From CAVQEG01 sp963711465 (GTDB taxonomy: Bacteria > Bacteroidota > Ignavibacteria > OLB7), in NCBI GenBank assembly GCA_963711465.1, contig CAVQEG010000001.1:2294001-2358000 (forward strand): a stretch of DNA of 64,000 nt. The letters are read 5' to 3'. This document shows positions 28,001 through 34,566 of the stretch, in pieces; the first letter of the stretch is position 1, and every line of letters starts with the position of its first letter. The notes under the pieces are model-generated. The model had not been told where the DNA came from, searched no databases, and saw nothing but the letters and a program-made list of their open reading frames with translations. A program made the position numbers and the translations under genes.

Positions 28001-28317
28001 GCATCAGCAGCCCTGGTCTCGAGGTCGAGTCCGGCTGCCTCGACCGCTCGCGCGATCAGTGGAACGACCGCCGCCGCGGTATCGGCGTACAGATGCACGC
28101 GCACCAGGGCACCGTGATCCTCAACGACGACGCCCGAAAGAGCATCGATGAGCCGTGACTTGCCGATCCCCGCGTCACCGCTCATGAGCGCAACACGCAG
28201 TCGTGCCACCGCCAGCGTGTTGCGCCAGAACGACGTCAGTCGCTGCACCTCCGCCTCGCGTCCCCGGAACGGAAGGATTCCGTGATTGAGAAAATCGACC
28301 GTCGCTGTCTTCATCAT
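25045..28317 (-). CDS. AAA ATPase/TPR transcriptional regulator with C-terminal winged-helix and BTAD domain
   Basis: The product is about 1,090 residues from ATG 28317 (MMKTATVDFLNHG). The N-terminal AAA_16/STAND module has Walker A at 47-54 (GDAGIGKS) and RPVLLAVDDASVL as Walker B. A long alpha-helical repeat region fills the centre. Residues about 855-1090 form a SARP-like unit: an OmpR-type winged helix (IHVMGAVRVRREDGRW ... LAIHRLRELLGSDAVE) followed by a bacterial transcriptional activator domain (DLIDACEHLAAAERAV ... RLLELTLRAYPGDGELC). In classical SARPs this unit is N-terminal, so the order is permuted. It probably couples ATP and ligand sensing to activation of nearby genes. It is divergent from the zinc-ribbon gene. 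Confidence 0.85.
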   Translation of the reverse strand: MMKTATVDFLNHGILPFRGREAEVQRLTSFWRNTLAVARLRVALMSGDAGIGKSRLIDALSGVVVEDHGALVRVHLYADTAAAVVPLIARAVEAAGLDLETRAADATLAGVASALRSTARIRPVLLAVDDASVLPVETLRELTTLAGLLADEPISMVCVGRTGDQSLESAVARYVVEDLVVGGLTRDGIADICVELFDDGLAATAIDILSDVTAGSPLALRAALRGAITAKAIVRRSDSGSWFRSVDDRTFHAILQRPVGILLDGMAGHLEPAEREAAAVLAQLGEVFDPGTAADLLDGGEQVVERLAFRGLLASARAFGAPIFGEPSGAIPLTFTHSLVHRQLLNAAPVRADRLVRVIAAGRPIYSAVAFDRVVAGDAGFLDTEAMFSAVDRTLAAARRLEASPDWRLAPMLCTAAGALLDRADGGLDPHRMRLVRCALIDTRLRILQRDIAAEEHALLVDELFALTADTDDEAIAEWRITALLHGLWRRSQGAADSVAATLDEAEAILERFESLRRSEAHVGLLGAAASIAAAVGDHQSGRRVERALDAVCEGAEDSFRDRAFRAVVPNLCWLLGTEQEVERRLAALEALVASDPDDVNTRMWRIVTLDQVGHVDEAARLASQSRAVFTLHGVDHFAFMCPIVIAFAEAAMSGWDDFMDECARIVESAPESIRTRLQRNACVRAANLGVLSGDAELCRTGIAGFVPGSYPWQLVEAWLLLQDSTTVDDAVEFVSKSSDGLPEPLRALCRVGDGAETSAVLRDVHDLLLEAPLRINDLIVKRFELDLCEALANRPGAEEVIRQLHQEIATSIDHCLQMMTANGMYALARALLDRHGERLGDRRFEFWCGHLVGGAASGREPAEVVQIHVMGAVRVRREDGRWIALRTGRVRTLLAVLVADCVTCDHLSLDQLRMIVVGERRSDERMRKGTNLAIHRLRELLGSDAVETVDGLPRLACDRVRVDLIDACEHLAAAERAVRDDIPIRAVIELERVFDAVGGRSPFSDHFQPYFEAVREELEGRVRSATLAVASMLAIAGDAEVASRLLELTLRAYPGDGELCERLHDLLRRQGRFVGAERIRMAERMDEGV

Positions 28318-28587
28318 CACACCCAGCTTCCCGATGATCGGCTCACGCGTACGGGAACAGCCCGGCACGCAGGGAGCCACCGTACGACTGATTCGAACTT
28401 CGATTGGAACTGAAACCGGAACGGGGGTGAATTGAAACCGCGCGCGGATAGATTCGCTCGGTCGAGGTGCCGCACGATGCCGCCTGTCAGTCCGGTGACG
28501 CGTGCCGGGGGAGATCGACGTCGGCATTTCGACCGAACCGGTACGAACATATCAGCGGAATGATCAATCGCAAAGCGGGAGCACGGC

Positions 28588-28833
28588 GTGAGGCACGAGC
28601 CACTCGATTCTGCCGCGGCAATCCGACCACAGCTGTGTCCGAACTGTCACTCGTTCGGCTACGAAGGCGATCGCTACTGCGCGCTGTGCGGCCATCGACT
28701 CATCGATGACCACGCCGCCTGCCGACCGCCGCTGCGCCATCCCGTCGCATACTACTGCACCGGATGCGGTGCACGACTCGATTCGTCAACATCCATCAAC
28801 GAGAACCTGAACGACCATGATTCTCATCCGTGA
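28588..28833 (+). CDS. Small double zinc-ribbon protein
   Basis: An 81-residue protein with a GTG start. It has two knuckle pairs, CPNC...CALCG (residues about 17-34) and CTGCGARL (about 57-64), a typical double zinc ribbon. Family members bind zinc and usually mediate protein or nucleic-acid contacts; nothing further can be assigned. Its 3' end overlaps the next gene by 17 bp in another frame, which suggests translational coupling. It is divergent from the AAA/BTAD regulator. Confidence 0.6.
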   Translation: MRHEPLDSAAAIRPQLCPNCHSFGYEGDRYCALCGHRLIDDHAACRPPLRHPVAYYCTGCGARLDSSTSINENLNDHDSHP

Positions 28834-29119
28834 CGTCTTCCGCGTTCGCTTCGGACGCATGCGCGAACTCAAGGCGGTCTGGAACGAAGGCAAGCCCCTC
28901 TTCGAGGAACACACGCCGGCAGCCGGCAGCTTCCGGGTCCTGACCGATCTGACCGGACCGGCCTACACGTTCGTCCTCGAAATCACCTATCAGAGTCTGG
29001 CCGACTACGAGAAGTCGCTGGCCGAGATCTTCTCCAGGGAGCAGTGGCAGCAGTGGTACGCCAAGGTCGTTCCGCTCGTCGAGTCGAGCAATCGCGAGAT
29101 CTATACAATTCTCGAGTAG
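28817..29119 (+). CDS. Small NIPSNAP/ABM-like ferredoxin-fold protein
   Basis: A 100-residue protein with alternating beta-alpha-beta pattern: MILIRDVFRVRFGRMRELKAV, RVLTDLTGPAYTFVLEITYQ, then SLADYEKSLAEIFS and WQQWYAKVVPLVESSNREIY. This fits a dimeric alpha/beta-barrel (NIPSNAP or antibiotic-biosynthesis-monooxygenase-like) protein. No catalytic residues can be proposed. It overlaps the zinc-ribbon gene and is 29 bp before the Tat-protein gene, so all three may share a transcript. Confidence 0.65.
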   Translation: MILIRDVFRVRFGRMRELKAVWNEGKPLFEEHTPAAGSFRVLTDLTGPAYTFVLEITYQSLADYEKSLAEIFSREQWQQWYAKVVPLVESSNREIYTILE

Positions 29120-29148
29120 CCAACCAACCGATCCAACAGGAGGAGAGC

Positions 29149-29814
29149 ATGAGCAACGCAGGCAACACGATTATTGACCGTCGGCACTTCATGGGCGGAC
29201 TGATCACCGGTGCCGGCGCACTCGGCCTCGGCGCCACCAGTGTCGTCGCAGGCACCGCGCCGTCGCCCACAGAGATCGAGTCGATGCTCGGAATGCTGGC
29301 CGCACGACCGCACAAACAGGTCTTCGACGCACCTCGCGCCAATGACTCGATGCCCGTGATCTGGTCGTGGGTCATGCTGTTTACCAACAACCAGCTCGGG
29401 ATTCCCGACAAGGACGTCGGCGCGTTCGTCGTCTTCCGCCACGAGGCCATCCCGCTTGCCATGAACGACGCCATGTGGCGCAAGTACAAGTTCGGCGAGA
29501 TGTTCAACATCACCGACAAGACCACCGACAAACCGTCGGTGCGCAACGTGGTGGTCAATACCAAACCCGAGGATCTGCCCATGCCGGAGATGGCGCTCGA
29601 CAAGGTGCAGCAGCGCGGCGTGCTCTTCGGCGTCTGCAACCTGGCGATCACCGTCTTCAGCCAGAAGGTTGCCGAGAAGACCGGACAGAAGGCCGACGAC
29701 GTCAAGGAGGAATGGCAGCAGAACGTGCTGCCGGGCATCGTACTGCTTCCCTCCGGTGTCTGGGGCGTCAACCGTGCCCAGGAGGCGGGCCTCACCTACT
29801 GCTTCGCAGGATAG
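29149..29814 (+). CDS. Uncharacterised Tat-exported protein
   Basis: The protein has 221 residues and is preceded by a strong AGGAGGAG ribosome-binding site at 29139-29146, rare for this window, which fixes the start. The N-terminus is a twin-arginine signal (DRRHFMGGLITGAGALGLGA, cleavage near VVAGTA). The mature part contains MPVIWSWVMLFTNNQLG, FRHEAIPLAMNDAMWRKYKF and KTGQKADDVKEEWQQNVLPG. Two Cys are present (FGVCNL, TYCFAG at the C-terminus). Tat export suggests it folds with a cofactor in the cytoplasm. I do not recognise the family. It precedes the TsdA-like cytochrome gene and may serve the same periplasmic redox pathway. Confidence 0.75.
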   Translation: MSNAGNTIIDRRHFMGGLITGAGALGLGATSVVAGTAPSPTEIESMLGMLAARPHKQVFDAPRANDSMPVIWSWVMLFTNNQLGIPDKDVGAFVVFRHEAIPLAMNDAMWRKYKFGEMFNITDKTTDKPSVRNVVVNTKPEDLPMPEMALDKVQQRGVLFGVCNLAITVFSQKVAEKTGQKADDVKEEWQQNVLPGIVLLPSGVWGVNRAQEAGLTYCFAG

Positions 29815-29842
29815 CGAGGCGGCGCGACGACGGGGGAATTTG

Positions 29843-29856
29843 ATGATTCGCATCAG
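29843..29856. promoter_or_regulatory. FNR/Dnr-like dyad upstream of the tsdA-like gene
   Basis: ATGAT-TCGC-ATCAG, close to the FNR consensus TTGAT-N4-ATCAA. It sits about 170 bp before the cytochrome start codon in a 211-bp intergenic gap. It is nearly the same as the dyad before the crp gene at 48.7 kb. Confidence 0.35.
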
Positions 29857-30025
29857 GATGTCGGGCGATCCGGGGGTACACGCCGGCCCGAGTCGCCACC
29901 GGTACGACCGCACGGGTGACGAACGGTCCGTCGCCGCCCGTGCGTCGTCGCGCCTGCAGATCTCGGTCACGGTGCACGGCGTACGTCCACCTGCGACGCC
30001 GCCGCACGCACGCTCGGCCCACCTC

Positions 30026-30970
30026 ATGATTCCCGGGCACTCCATTGCTGCGGCGGCAGCGCTCGTCCTGGCCATCGTCCTCGGCACGGCCTGTTCGCGC
30101 GTTGCCGAGCATCCGCCTTCATCCGAGGCGGATACCACCGGTTCGCTGCCGATGCCGCTCGTCGCCGATACGATGACGATCGATCACGTCGGCGACCTGA
30201 TCCGCAGTCCGGTCTACGACCCGGTGCCGCCCGATACAGCGCTGGCCGCACGCATCCGTCGCGGCTACCACATGTTCCGCAGCACGAAGGAATTCGCCCC
30301 GCATCTGGTCGGCAACCGCATGTCGTGCGGCAACTGCCATCTGAACGTGGGGCAGCGCTACCGGGGACTGCCGGTGGTCGGCGTCGCCTCCACCTTCCCG
30401 CAGTTCCGCTCGCGAAGCAACTCGACGGTCACGCTCGAGGGCCGCATCTGCGGCTGTTTCTCGCGAAGCATGAACGGACCGCTGCCGTCGGAGGACGCGC
30501 CCGAGGTAGGAGCGCTTGCGGCCTACATCCGATGGCTCTCCGATGGAATTCCCGCGAAGCGGGCCAACACATGGCGGGGATTGAATGAAATCGACTCGGC
30601 GGCGAAGGTGCCCCTCGCACAGCTGGATACCGCGTGGGGACACGAGCGGTTCAACGTCAACTGCGCCCGATGCCATGGCGCCGACGGACAGGGCGTGCAG
30701 CTCGAGCGCGCCCGGCCAGGTCCTCTCTGGGGTGACGGGTCATGGAACGACGGTGCGGGCATGGGGCGCGTCTACACGCTGGCGGGATTCATCCGCTGGG
30801 CGATGCCGCTGGATGCGCCCGGGACGCTCACCGATCTCGAGGCGCAGAGCATCTCCGCGTGGATCAACTCCCACCCGCGCCCCGTCTTTCCCGGCAAAGC
30901 GCGTGACTGGCCGAAGGGGAACGTACCGGTCGACGCGGTGTACTACCCGATGCAGCGGCGGATACGCTGA
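30026..30970 (+). CDS. TsdA-like dihaem cytochrome c (thiosulfate dehydrogenase family)
   Basis: A 314-residue periplasmic dihaem cytochrome. The N-terminal hydrophobic segment ends in GTAC, a weak lipobox (Cys23), so it may be a lipoprotein. Haem 1 is bound by C101-C104-H105 (MSCGNCH) and haem 2 by C213-C216-H217 (CARCHGADGQG). Between them VTLEGRICGCFSRSMNG is the TsdA signature. The conserved Cys (142 or 144) would be the unusual thiolate ligand of haem 1. TsdA couples thiosulfate to tetrathionate, in either direction. ATG 30026 begins the export signal; earlier in-frame codons are rejected. A FNR-like dyad lies upstream. Confidence 0.82.
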   Translation: MIPGHSIAAAAALVLAIVLGTACSRVAEHPPSSEADTTGSLPMPLVADTMTIDHVGDLIRSPVYDPVPPDTALAARIRRGYHMFRSTKEFAPHLVGNRMSCGNCHLNVGQRYRGLPVVGVASTFPQFRSRSNSTVTLEGRICGCFSRSMNGPLPSEDAPEVGALAAYIRWLSDGIPAKRANTWRGLNEIDSAAKVPLAQLDTAWGHERFNVNCARCHGADGQGVQLERARPGPLWGDGSWNDGAGMGRVYTLAGFIRWAMPLDAPGTLTDLEAQSISAWINSHPRPVFPGKARDWPKGNVPVDAVYYPMQRRIR

Positions 30971-31011
30971 GGCGCGTCCACATGCTCAGGACCGACTGTC
31001 GTCTGCCGCAG

Positions 31012-31039
31012 CTCGCCCTGAGCTGCTCGAGGGGACGAG
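31012..31039. repeat. CCCTGAGC-type interspersed hairpin repeat
   Basis: CTCGCCCTGAGCTGCTCGAGGGGACGAG forms an imperfect hairpin (CTCG/CGAG, CCC/GGG). It resembles the CCCTGAGCTTGTCGAAGGG short repeats common in many bacterial genomes (from memory). It lies about 55 bp beyond the point where the DUF4143 ATPase loses homology. Confidence 0.4.
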
Positions 31040-31093
31040 CGGCCGATGCCGCGCCGCGTGACGGCAGTCGGACGGGGACTGGAGACTATCCGT

Positions 31094-31480
31094 ACTCTCT
31101 GAGAGCCCCATCTGCATCAGCAGCGGCGAGGAGCCGAGCATCAATACGCGGAGTTCCCGGCCCGCAGCGGTGTCTTCGTCCCAGAGTCGCTTGACTCGGA
31201 TGGACCAGTCGGGAACCTTCTGGACTTCGTCGAGCACGAGGAGAAACGGACCGTCGCCGCTCCGGATTCGTGCGATCTGCCATTGCGCCTCGATCCACGC
31301 ACCGGTCTCACCGGTCGGCAAGTCGGCCGACGCCATGTGGGCACCGATCCCGATGCGATCGACCAGCTGCCGGGCGAGCGTCGTCTTTCCCACCTGTCGG
31401 GGCCCGAAGAGCACCTGCAGGAATCGACGGGATTCGCCCACGCGGTGCAGCAGGACATCGAGCATGGGTCGTGTGTACAT
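31094..31480 (-). pseudogene. Truncated DUF4143-type AAA ATPase (N-terminal fragment)
   Basis: The first 129 residues from ATG 31480 match the N-terminal AAA domain of the DUF4143 family: Walker A FGPRQVGKTTLARQL, Walker B FLLVLDEVQKVPDWS and sensor VLMLGSSPLLMQMGLSES. Full-length members have about 380-400 residues with a C-terminal DUF4143 nuclease-like domain. Here the similarity stops at LSES, and the open frame continues only to 30986 with low-complexity sequence. The fragment keeps its own operator-like repeat upstream, so it may still be transcribed, but it cannot be a complete protein. Confidence 0.8.
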
Positions 31481-31489
31481 CGCGACAAA

Positions 31490-31518
31490 TTACTCAATTG
31501 ACTGAGTAAAATTACTCA
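31490..31518. promoter_or_regulatory. Inverted-repeat operator candidate before the DUF4143 fragment
   Basis: TTACTCA (31490-31496) and TGAGTAA (31503-31509) form a perfect 7-bp dyad with a 6-bp spacer. A third direct copy of TTACTCA follows at 31512-31518. The block lies 10-38 bp upstream of the start codon and is AT-rich against a GC-rich background, which suits an autoregulatory operator or promoter. Confidence 0.5.
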
Positions 31519-31562
31519 ATGCGGCGAGTGATTTGCGGTTCTGCCAACGGCTTTGGCCGAGT

Positions 31563-33470
31563 TCAGCCCGCGCGTTCGGCCAGCTCGGCCCAGCGGTTCA
31601 TGGCGAGTTCGAGTGATTCCTCGAGTTCGCGCAGCGCCTCGGCCAGGTCGGCGGCCTCGATGTAATCGGCGGTGGCGAGCCGTGTTTCGATCTCGGCCTT
31701 TCTCGACTCGGCGTCTTCGATCGACTGTTCCAGTGTCTCGAGTTCCCTCCGCTCCTTGTAGCTGAGCGGTCGATCGCCGTCGGCGGTGGGCTGCGGCGCG
31801 TCCGGCTGCGGCGCCTCGGGCTGAGGGATGCGCGCGGTCTGCTCGGCTCGATCACGCGCGGCCTCCTCCTCCCGCTCGCGGATGTCCAGGTAGGCGCTGT
31901 AGTTCCCCGGGTACTCTCGAAGCACGCCGTCGCCTTCGAAGCGGAACAGGTGGTCGACGGTGCGATCGAGGAAGTAGCGGTCGTGGCTGACGACGATCAC
32001 GCAGCCGTCGAAGCCGTCGAGGTAGCTCTCGAGCGCCTGCAGCGTTGCGATGTCGAAGTCGTTCGTCGGTTCGTCGAGCACGAGCACGTTCGGGGCGCTC
32101 ATCAGCAGACGGAGCAGGTAGAGCCGCCGACGCTCTCCACCGGAGAGGTTGCCGATGACGGCGTACTGCATGGGCGGCGGGAAGAGAAATCGTTCGAGCA
32201 TCTGGCTGGCGGTGGCAACTCCGCCGTCGGCAGTGCGAATCGTTTCGGCGGCCTCGCGAACGTAGTCGATCACGCGCATGTCATCGGCGAGCGCGCGGCT
32301 CTCCTGATCGTAGTAGCCGATCGAAACGGTTTCACCGACGTCGATCGTTCCGGTATCAGGAGAAATTCTTCCCACGATCATCTCGAGCAGCGTCGTCTTG
32401 CCCGCGCCATTCGGACCGATGAATCCCACGCGCTCGCGCGGCTGGACGATGTGGGAGAAGTTTCGCACCACCGTGTTGTCACCCCATGCCTTCGACACGT
32501 CATGGAGCTCGAGAATCTTCCTGCCGAGTCGTTTCGAACCGAGAGCGATATCGAGTTCCTCCTTCTTCTTCGTCTTCGGCGCTCCCATCAGTTCAGCAGC
32601 CCGATCGATGCGCGCCTTCTGTTTGGTCCGTCGGGCGCGCGGTCCTCGTCGCAGCCACTCGAGTTCCTGCCGAACGAGCATATCGCGCTTGTGTTCCTCG
32701 ACGGCGAGGCGTTCTTCCTCCTCCTCTTTCTTCTCGAGGTAGTACTCATAGTTGCCGGCGTAGGTACGGACGCGACCGCGATCGACTTCGACGATGCGGG
32801 CGGTGACGCGATCGAGGAAGTAGCGATCGTGGGTGACGAGCAGGAGTGCGGCGGTGTGGCGCCGGAGGTAGTCTTCGAGCCATGCGACGGAGTCGGCGTC
32901 GAGGTGATTGGTGGGTTCGTCGAGGTTGAGCAGATCGGGGCGTTCGAGCAGCGCGTGGGCGAGGGCGACGCGTTTGCGCTGACCACCGGAGAGACTGCCC
33001 ATCGGAGCGGAGGTATCGGAAATCCCGAGCCGGTCGAGGATGATTTTCGCCTCGGTCTCCAGCGACCACGCAGCGCTCGACTCCATGTGGGCGGAAAGGT
33101 CGGTCATCTCGGCAAGCAGCGTGTCGTGATCGCCGTCTCCGGCGGCAAGGCGGGCGCAGACGCGCTCGTAGTCGTGAACCAGCCGCATCGTCTCGTTCGA
33201 GGCGGCGAAGATCGTATCGAGAACGGTTGCCTCCGGATCGAACGCGGCGTTCTGCGACAGCATTCCAATCACGGGTGAACCGGTGTAGTAGACACGGCCC
33301 GCGTCCGGCTGATCGAGTCCGCAGACCAGGCGCAGCAGCGTGGACTTCCCCGAACCGTTGGCACCGATGAGGCCGACGTGCTCGCCCGCTTCGATTCCGA
33401 AGCTGACATCGGAGAAGACCGGATCATCGGCGTAGGTACGGGAGACGCGTTCGAGCGTAACGATGCTCAT
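31563..33470 (-). CDS. ABC-F family ATPase (Uup-type)
   Basis: This soluble 635-residue protein has two ABC cassettes: Walker A GANGSGKST and LSGGQRKRVALAHALL in the first, GPNGAGKTT and LSGGERRRLYLLRLLM in the second. The P-site tRNA interaction linker between them is charged (EKKEEEEERLAVEEHKR). The C-terminal extension is a predicted coiled coil (SYKERRELETLEQSIEDAES...), which is typical of Uup. ABC-F proteins act on stalled or translating ribosomes; there are no membrane partners. The extension carries PQ/DAP repeats at its start. A 64-bp repeat and decayed T9SS gene lie upstream. Confidence 0.92.
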   Translation of the reverse strand: MSIVTLERVSRTYADDPVFSDVSFGIEAGEHVGLIGANGSGKSTLLRLVCGLDQPDAGRVYYTGSPVIGMLSQNAAFDPEATVLDTIFAASNETMRLVHDYERVCARLAAGDGDHDTLLAEMTDLSAHMESSAAWSLETEAKIILDRLGISDTSAPMGSLSGGQRKRVALAHALLERPDLLNLDEPTNHLDADSVAWLEDYLRRHTAALLLVTHDRYFLDRVTARIVEVDRGRVRTYAGNYEYYLEKKEEEEERLAVEEHKRDMLVRQELEWLRRGPRARRTKQKARIDRAAELMGAPKTKKKEELDIALGSKRLGRKILELHDVSKAWGDNTVVRNFSHIVQPRERVGFIGPNGAGKTTLLEMIVGRISPDTGTIDVGETVSIGYYDQESRALADDMRVIDYVREAAETIRTADGGVATASQMLERFLFPPPMQYAVIGNLSGGERRRLYLLRLLMSAPNVLVLDEPTNDFDIATLQALESYLDGFDGCVIVVSHDRYFLDRTVDHLFRFEGDGVLREYPGNYSAYLDIREREEEAARDRAEQTARIPQPEAPQPDAPQPTADGDRPLSYKERRELETLEQSIEDAESRKAEIETRLATADYIEAADLAEALRELEESLELAMNRWAELAERAG

Positions 33471-33640
33471 GGGGGATGGAATTCAGCCGGAATGGTATCG
33501 GGGTATCGATGCTGGAGCAGATGGATGGGGCGAGAAGCGGATCTGCAATAACGGATTCAGGTGTGACATCCCGCAAGCGGTGCTCTGGCGATCCGCACCG
33601 GCCCGCCGGCCGGAGGGTGCTCCTCGCTCAGGTTGCAGTC

Positions 33641-33704
33641 GTATCGCTCTGCCACGGCCGTTCACAACCAGAAAATAGGTGAAGTATGCCCGAATTGGTG
33701 AACG
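33641..33704. repeat. 64-bp direct repeat, copy A
   Basis: The sequence starts GTATCGCTCTGCCACGGCCG and ends GAATTGGTGAACG. It matches copy B at 36919-36982 in 58 of 64 positions, in the same orientation. A hairpin ACCCCC-(C)GCAACA-GGGGGT follows at 33708-33726. The two copies bracket a 3.2-kb block with one broken and one intact T9SS gene. Confidence 0.75.
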
Positions 33705-33733
33705 AGCACCCCCCGCAACAGGGGGTTGAGAGC

Positions 33734-34461
33734 CTATACGTACGATCCATCGGGAACGCCCTCCATCGCCAGCGCCGTCGTGTACTCGCCCGGCGATGCC
33801 GCCTCCAGCGTCGGAAGCAGCCGCACGCGCCGCCCGAGCAGATCATACACCGCAAGCGTGACCGTGCCGGCCTGCCGGACCGTGATGTGGAGGTCGCCGA
33901 CAGCGCCGCGCAGCGGATTCGGTACCACCGCCAGCGCCAGCGCCGACTCCGGCGCGGCCTCCGCTTCCGGCGATCGCGGGATCGACCGGACCTTCTGGAA
34001 TGCGACCGTTCCGCTCGAGTCGTACGCGAAGCGGAAGTCCGCCGAAACCGCGTAGACCATGTTCGCCGTCGGCTCGGCACGCATCCGCAGGAAGACGTCG
34101 GTGCCGGGTGCGAGATATGCCGGCGGCACGGTCATGTCGTCCTCGTACTCATACGGTCCGACGTCGCGAGCCGAGATGGTGTCGCTGCGCCAGACGACCA
34201 TGCTGTCGCTGACACGGACGAGTTCGCAGAAGTACCGGATGTCCGCAGGGTTTCCCGAATCAGGTGGCTGCGTATTCAGCCACGGGATCACGTCCTGTTC
34301 AGCAAAGTGAGACCGCTCAAAACCGTCATACCGCCGATGAAGAACGTGCTGTCGTAGGTGTACCCGTGGTAGTCGCCCGTCGATTGCGCGTGCGCAGAGG
34401 GTACGAGCAGCACCGTGCTCGCCAGGCAGGCGAGCAGGAGAAGTCGGAGTGACGTGACCAT
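33734..34461 (-). pseudogene. Frameshifted and truncated secreted T9SS protein
   Basis: From ATG 34461 a good signal peptide is encoded (MVTSLRLLLLACLASTVLLV, then PSAHAQ). The frame runs 57 codons and stops at TGA 34288-34290. In another frame the protein continues without a start (DVIPWLNTQPPDSGNPADIR...) to a T9SS domain (VVPNPLRGAVGD ... VYDLLGRRVRLL ... GVPDGSYV). It stops at 33734, before the usual last strand and basic end. Removing one base near 34290-34300 joins the halves (LLNR-DVIPWL). So there are two lesions: a frameshift, and loss of the C-terminus next to repeat A. A sequencing error could explain the frameshift. Confidence 0.75.
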
Positions 34462-34566
34462 AGTGGTCCTCCGGTCGTGGTGGAAGGAATTTGAAGGGTC
34501 TATGAGGAGCGTTCGTTTCCGGTCGGTTGCGGCGCTTGCGGTGTGAGCCGGTGCCGCAGGTGAGTC

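Noticed and set aside
31950..33278. 442-codon open frame opposite the ABC-F gene
   Set aside because: Val/Asp/Gly-rich shadow of the two ABC cassettes, with no start signal.
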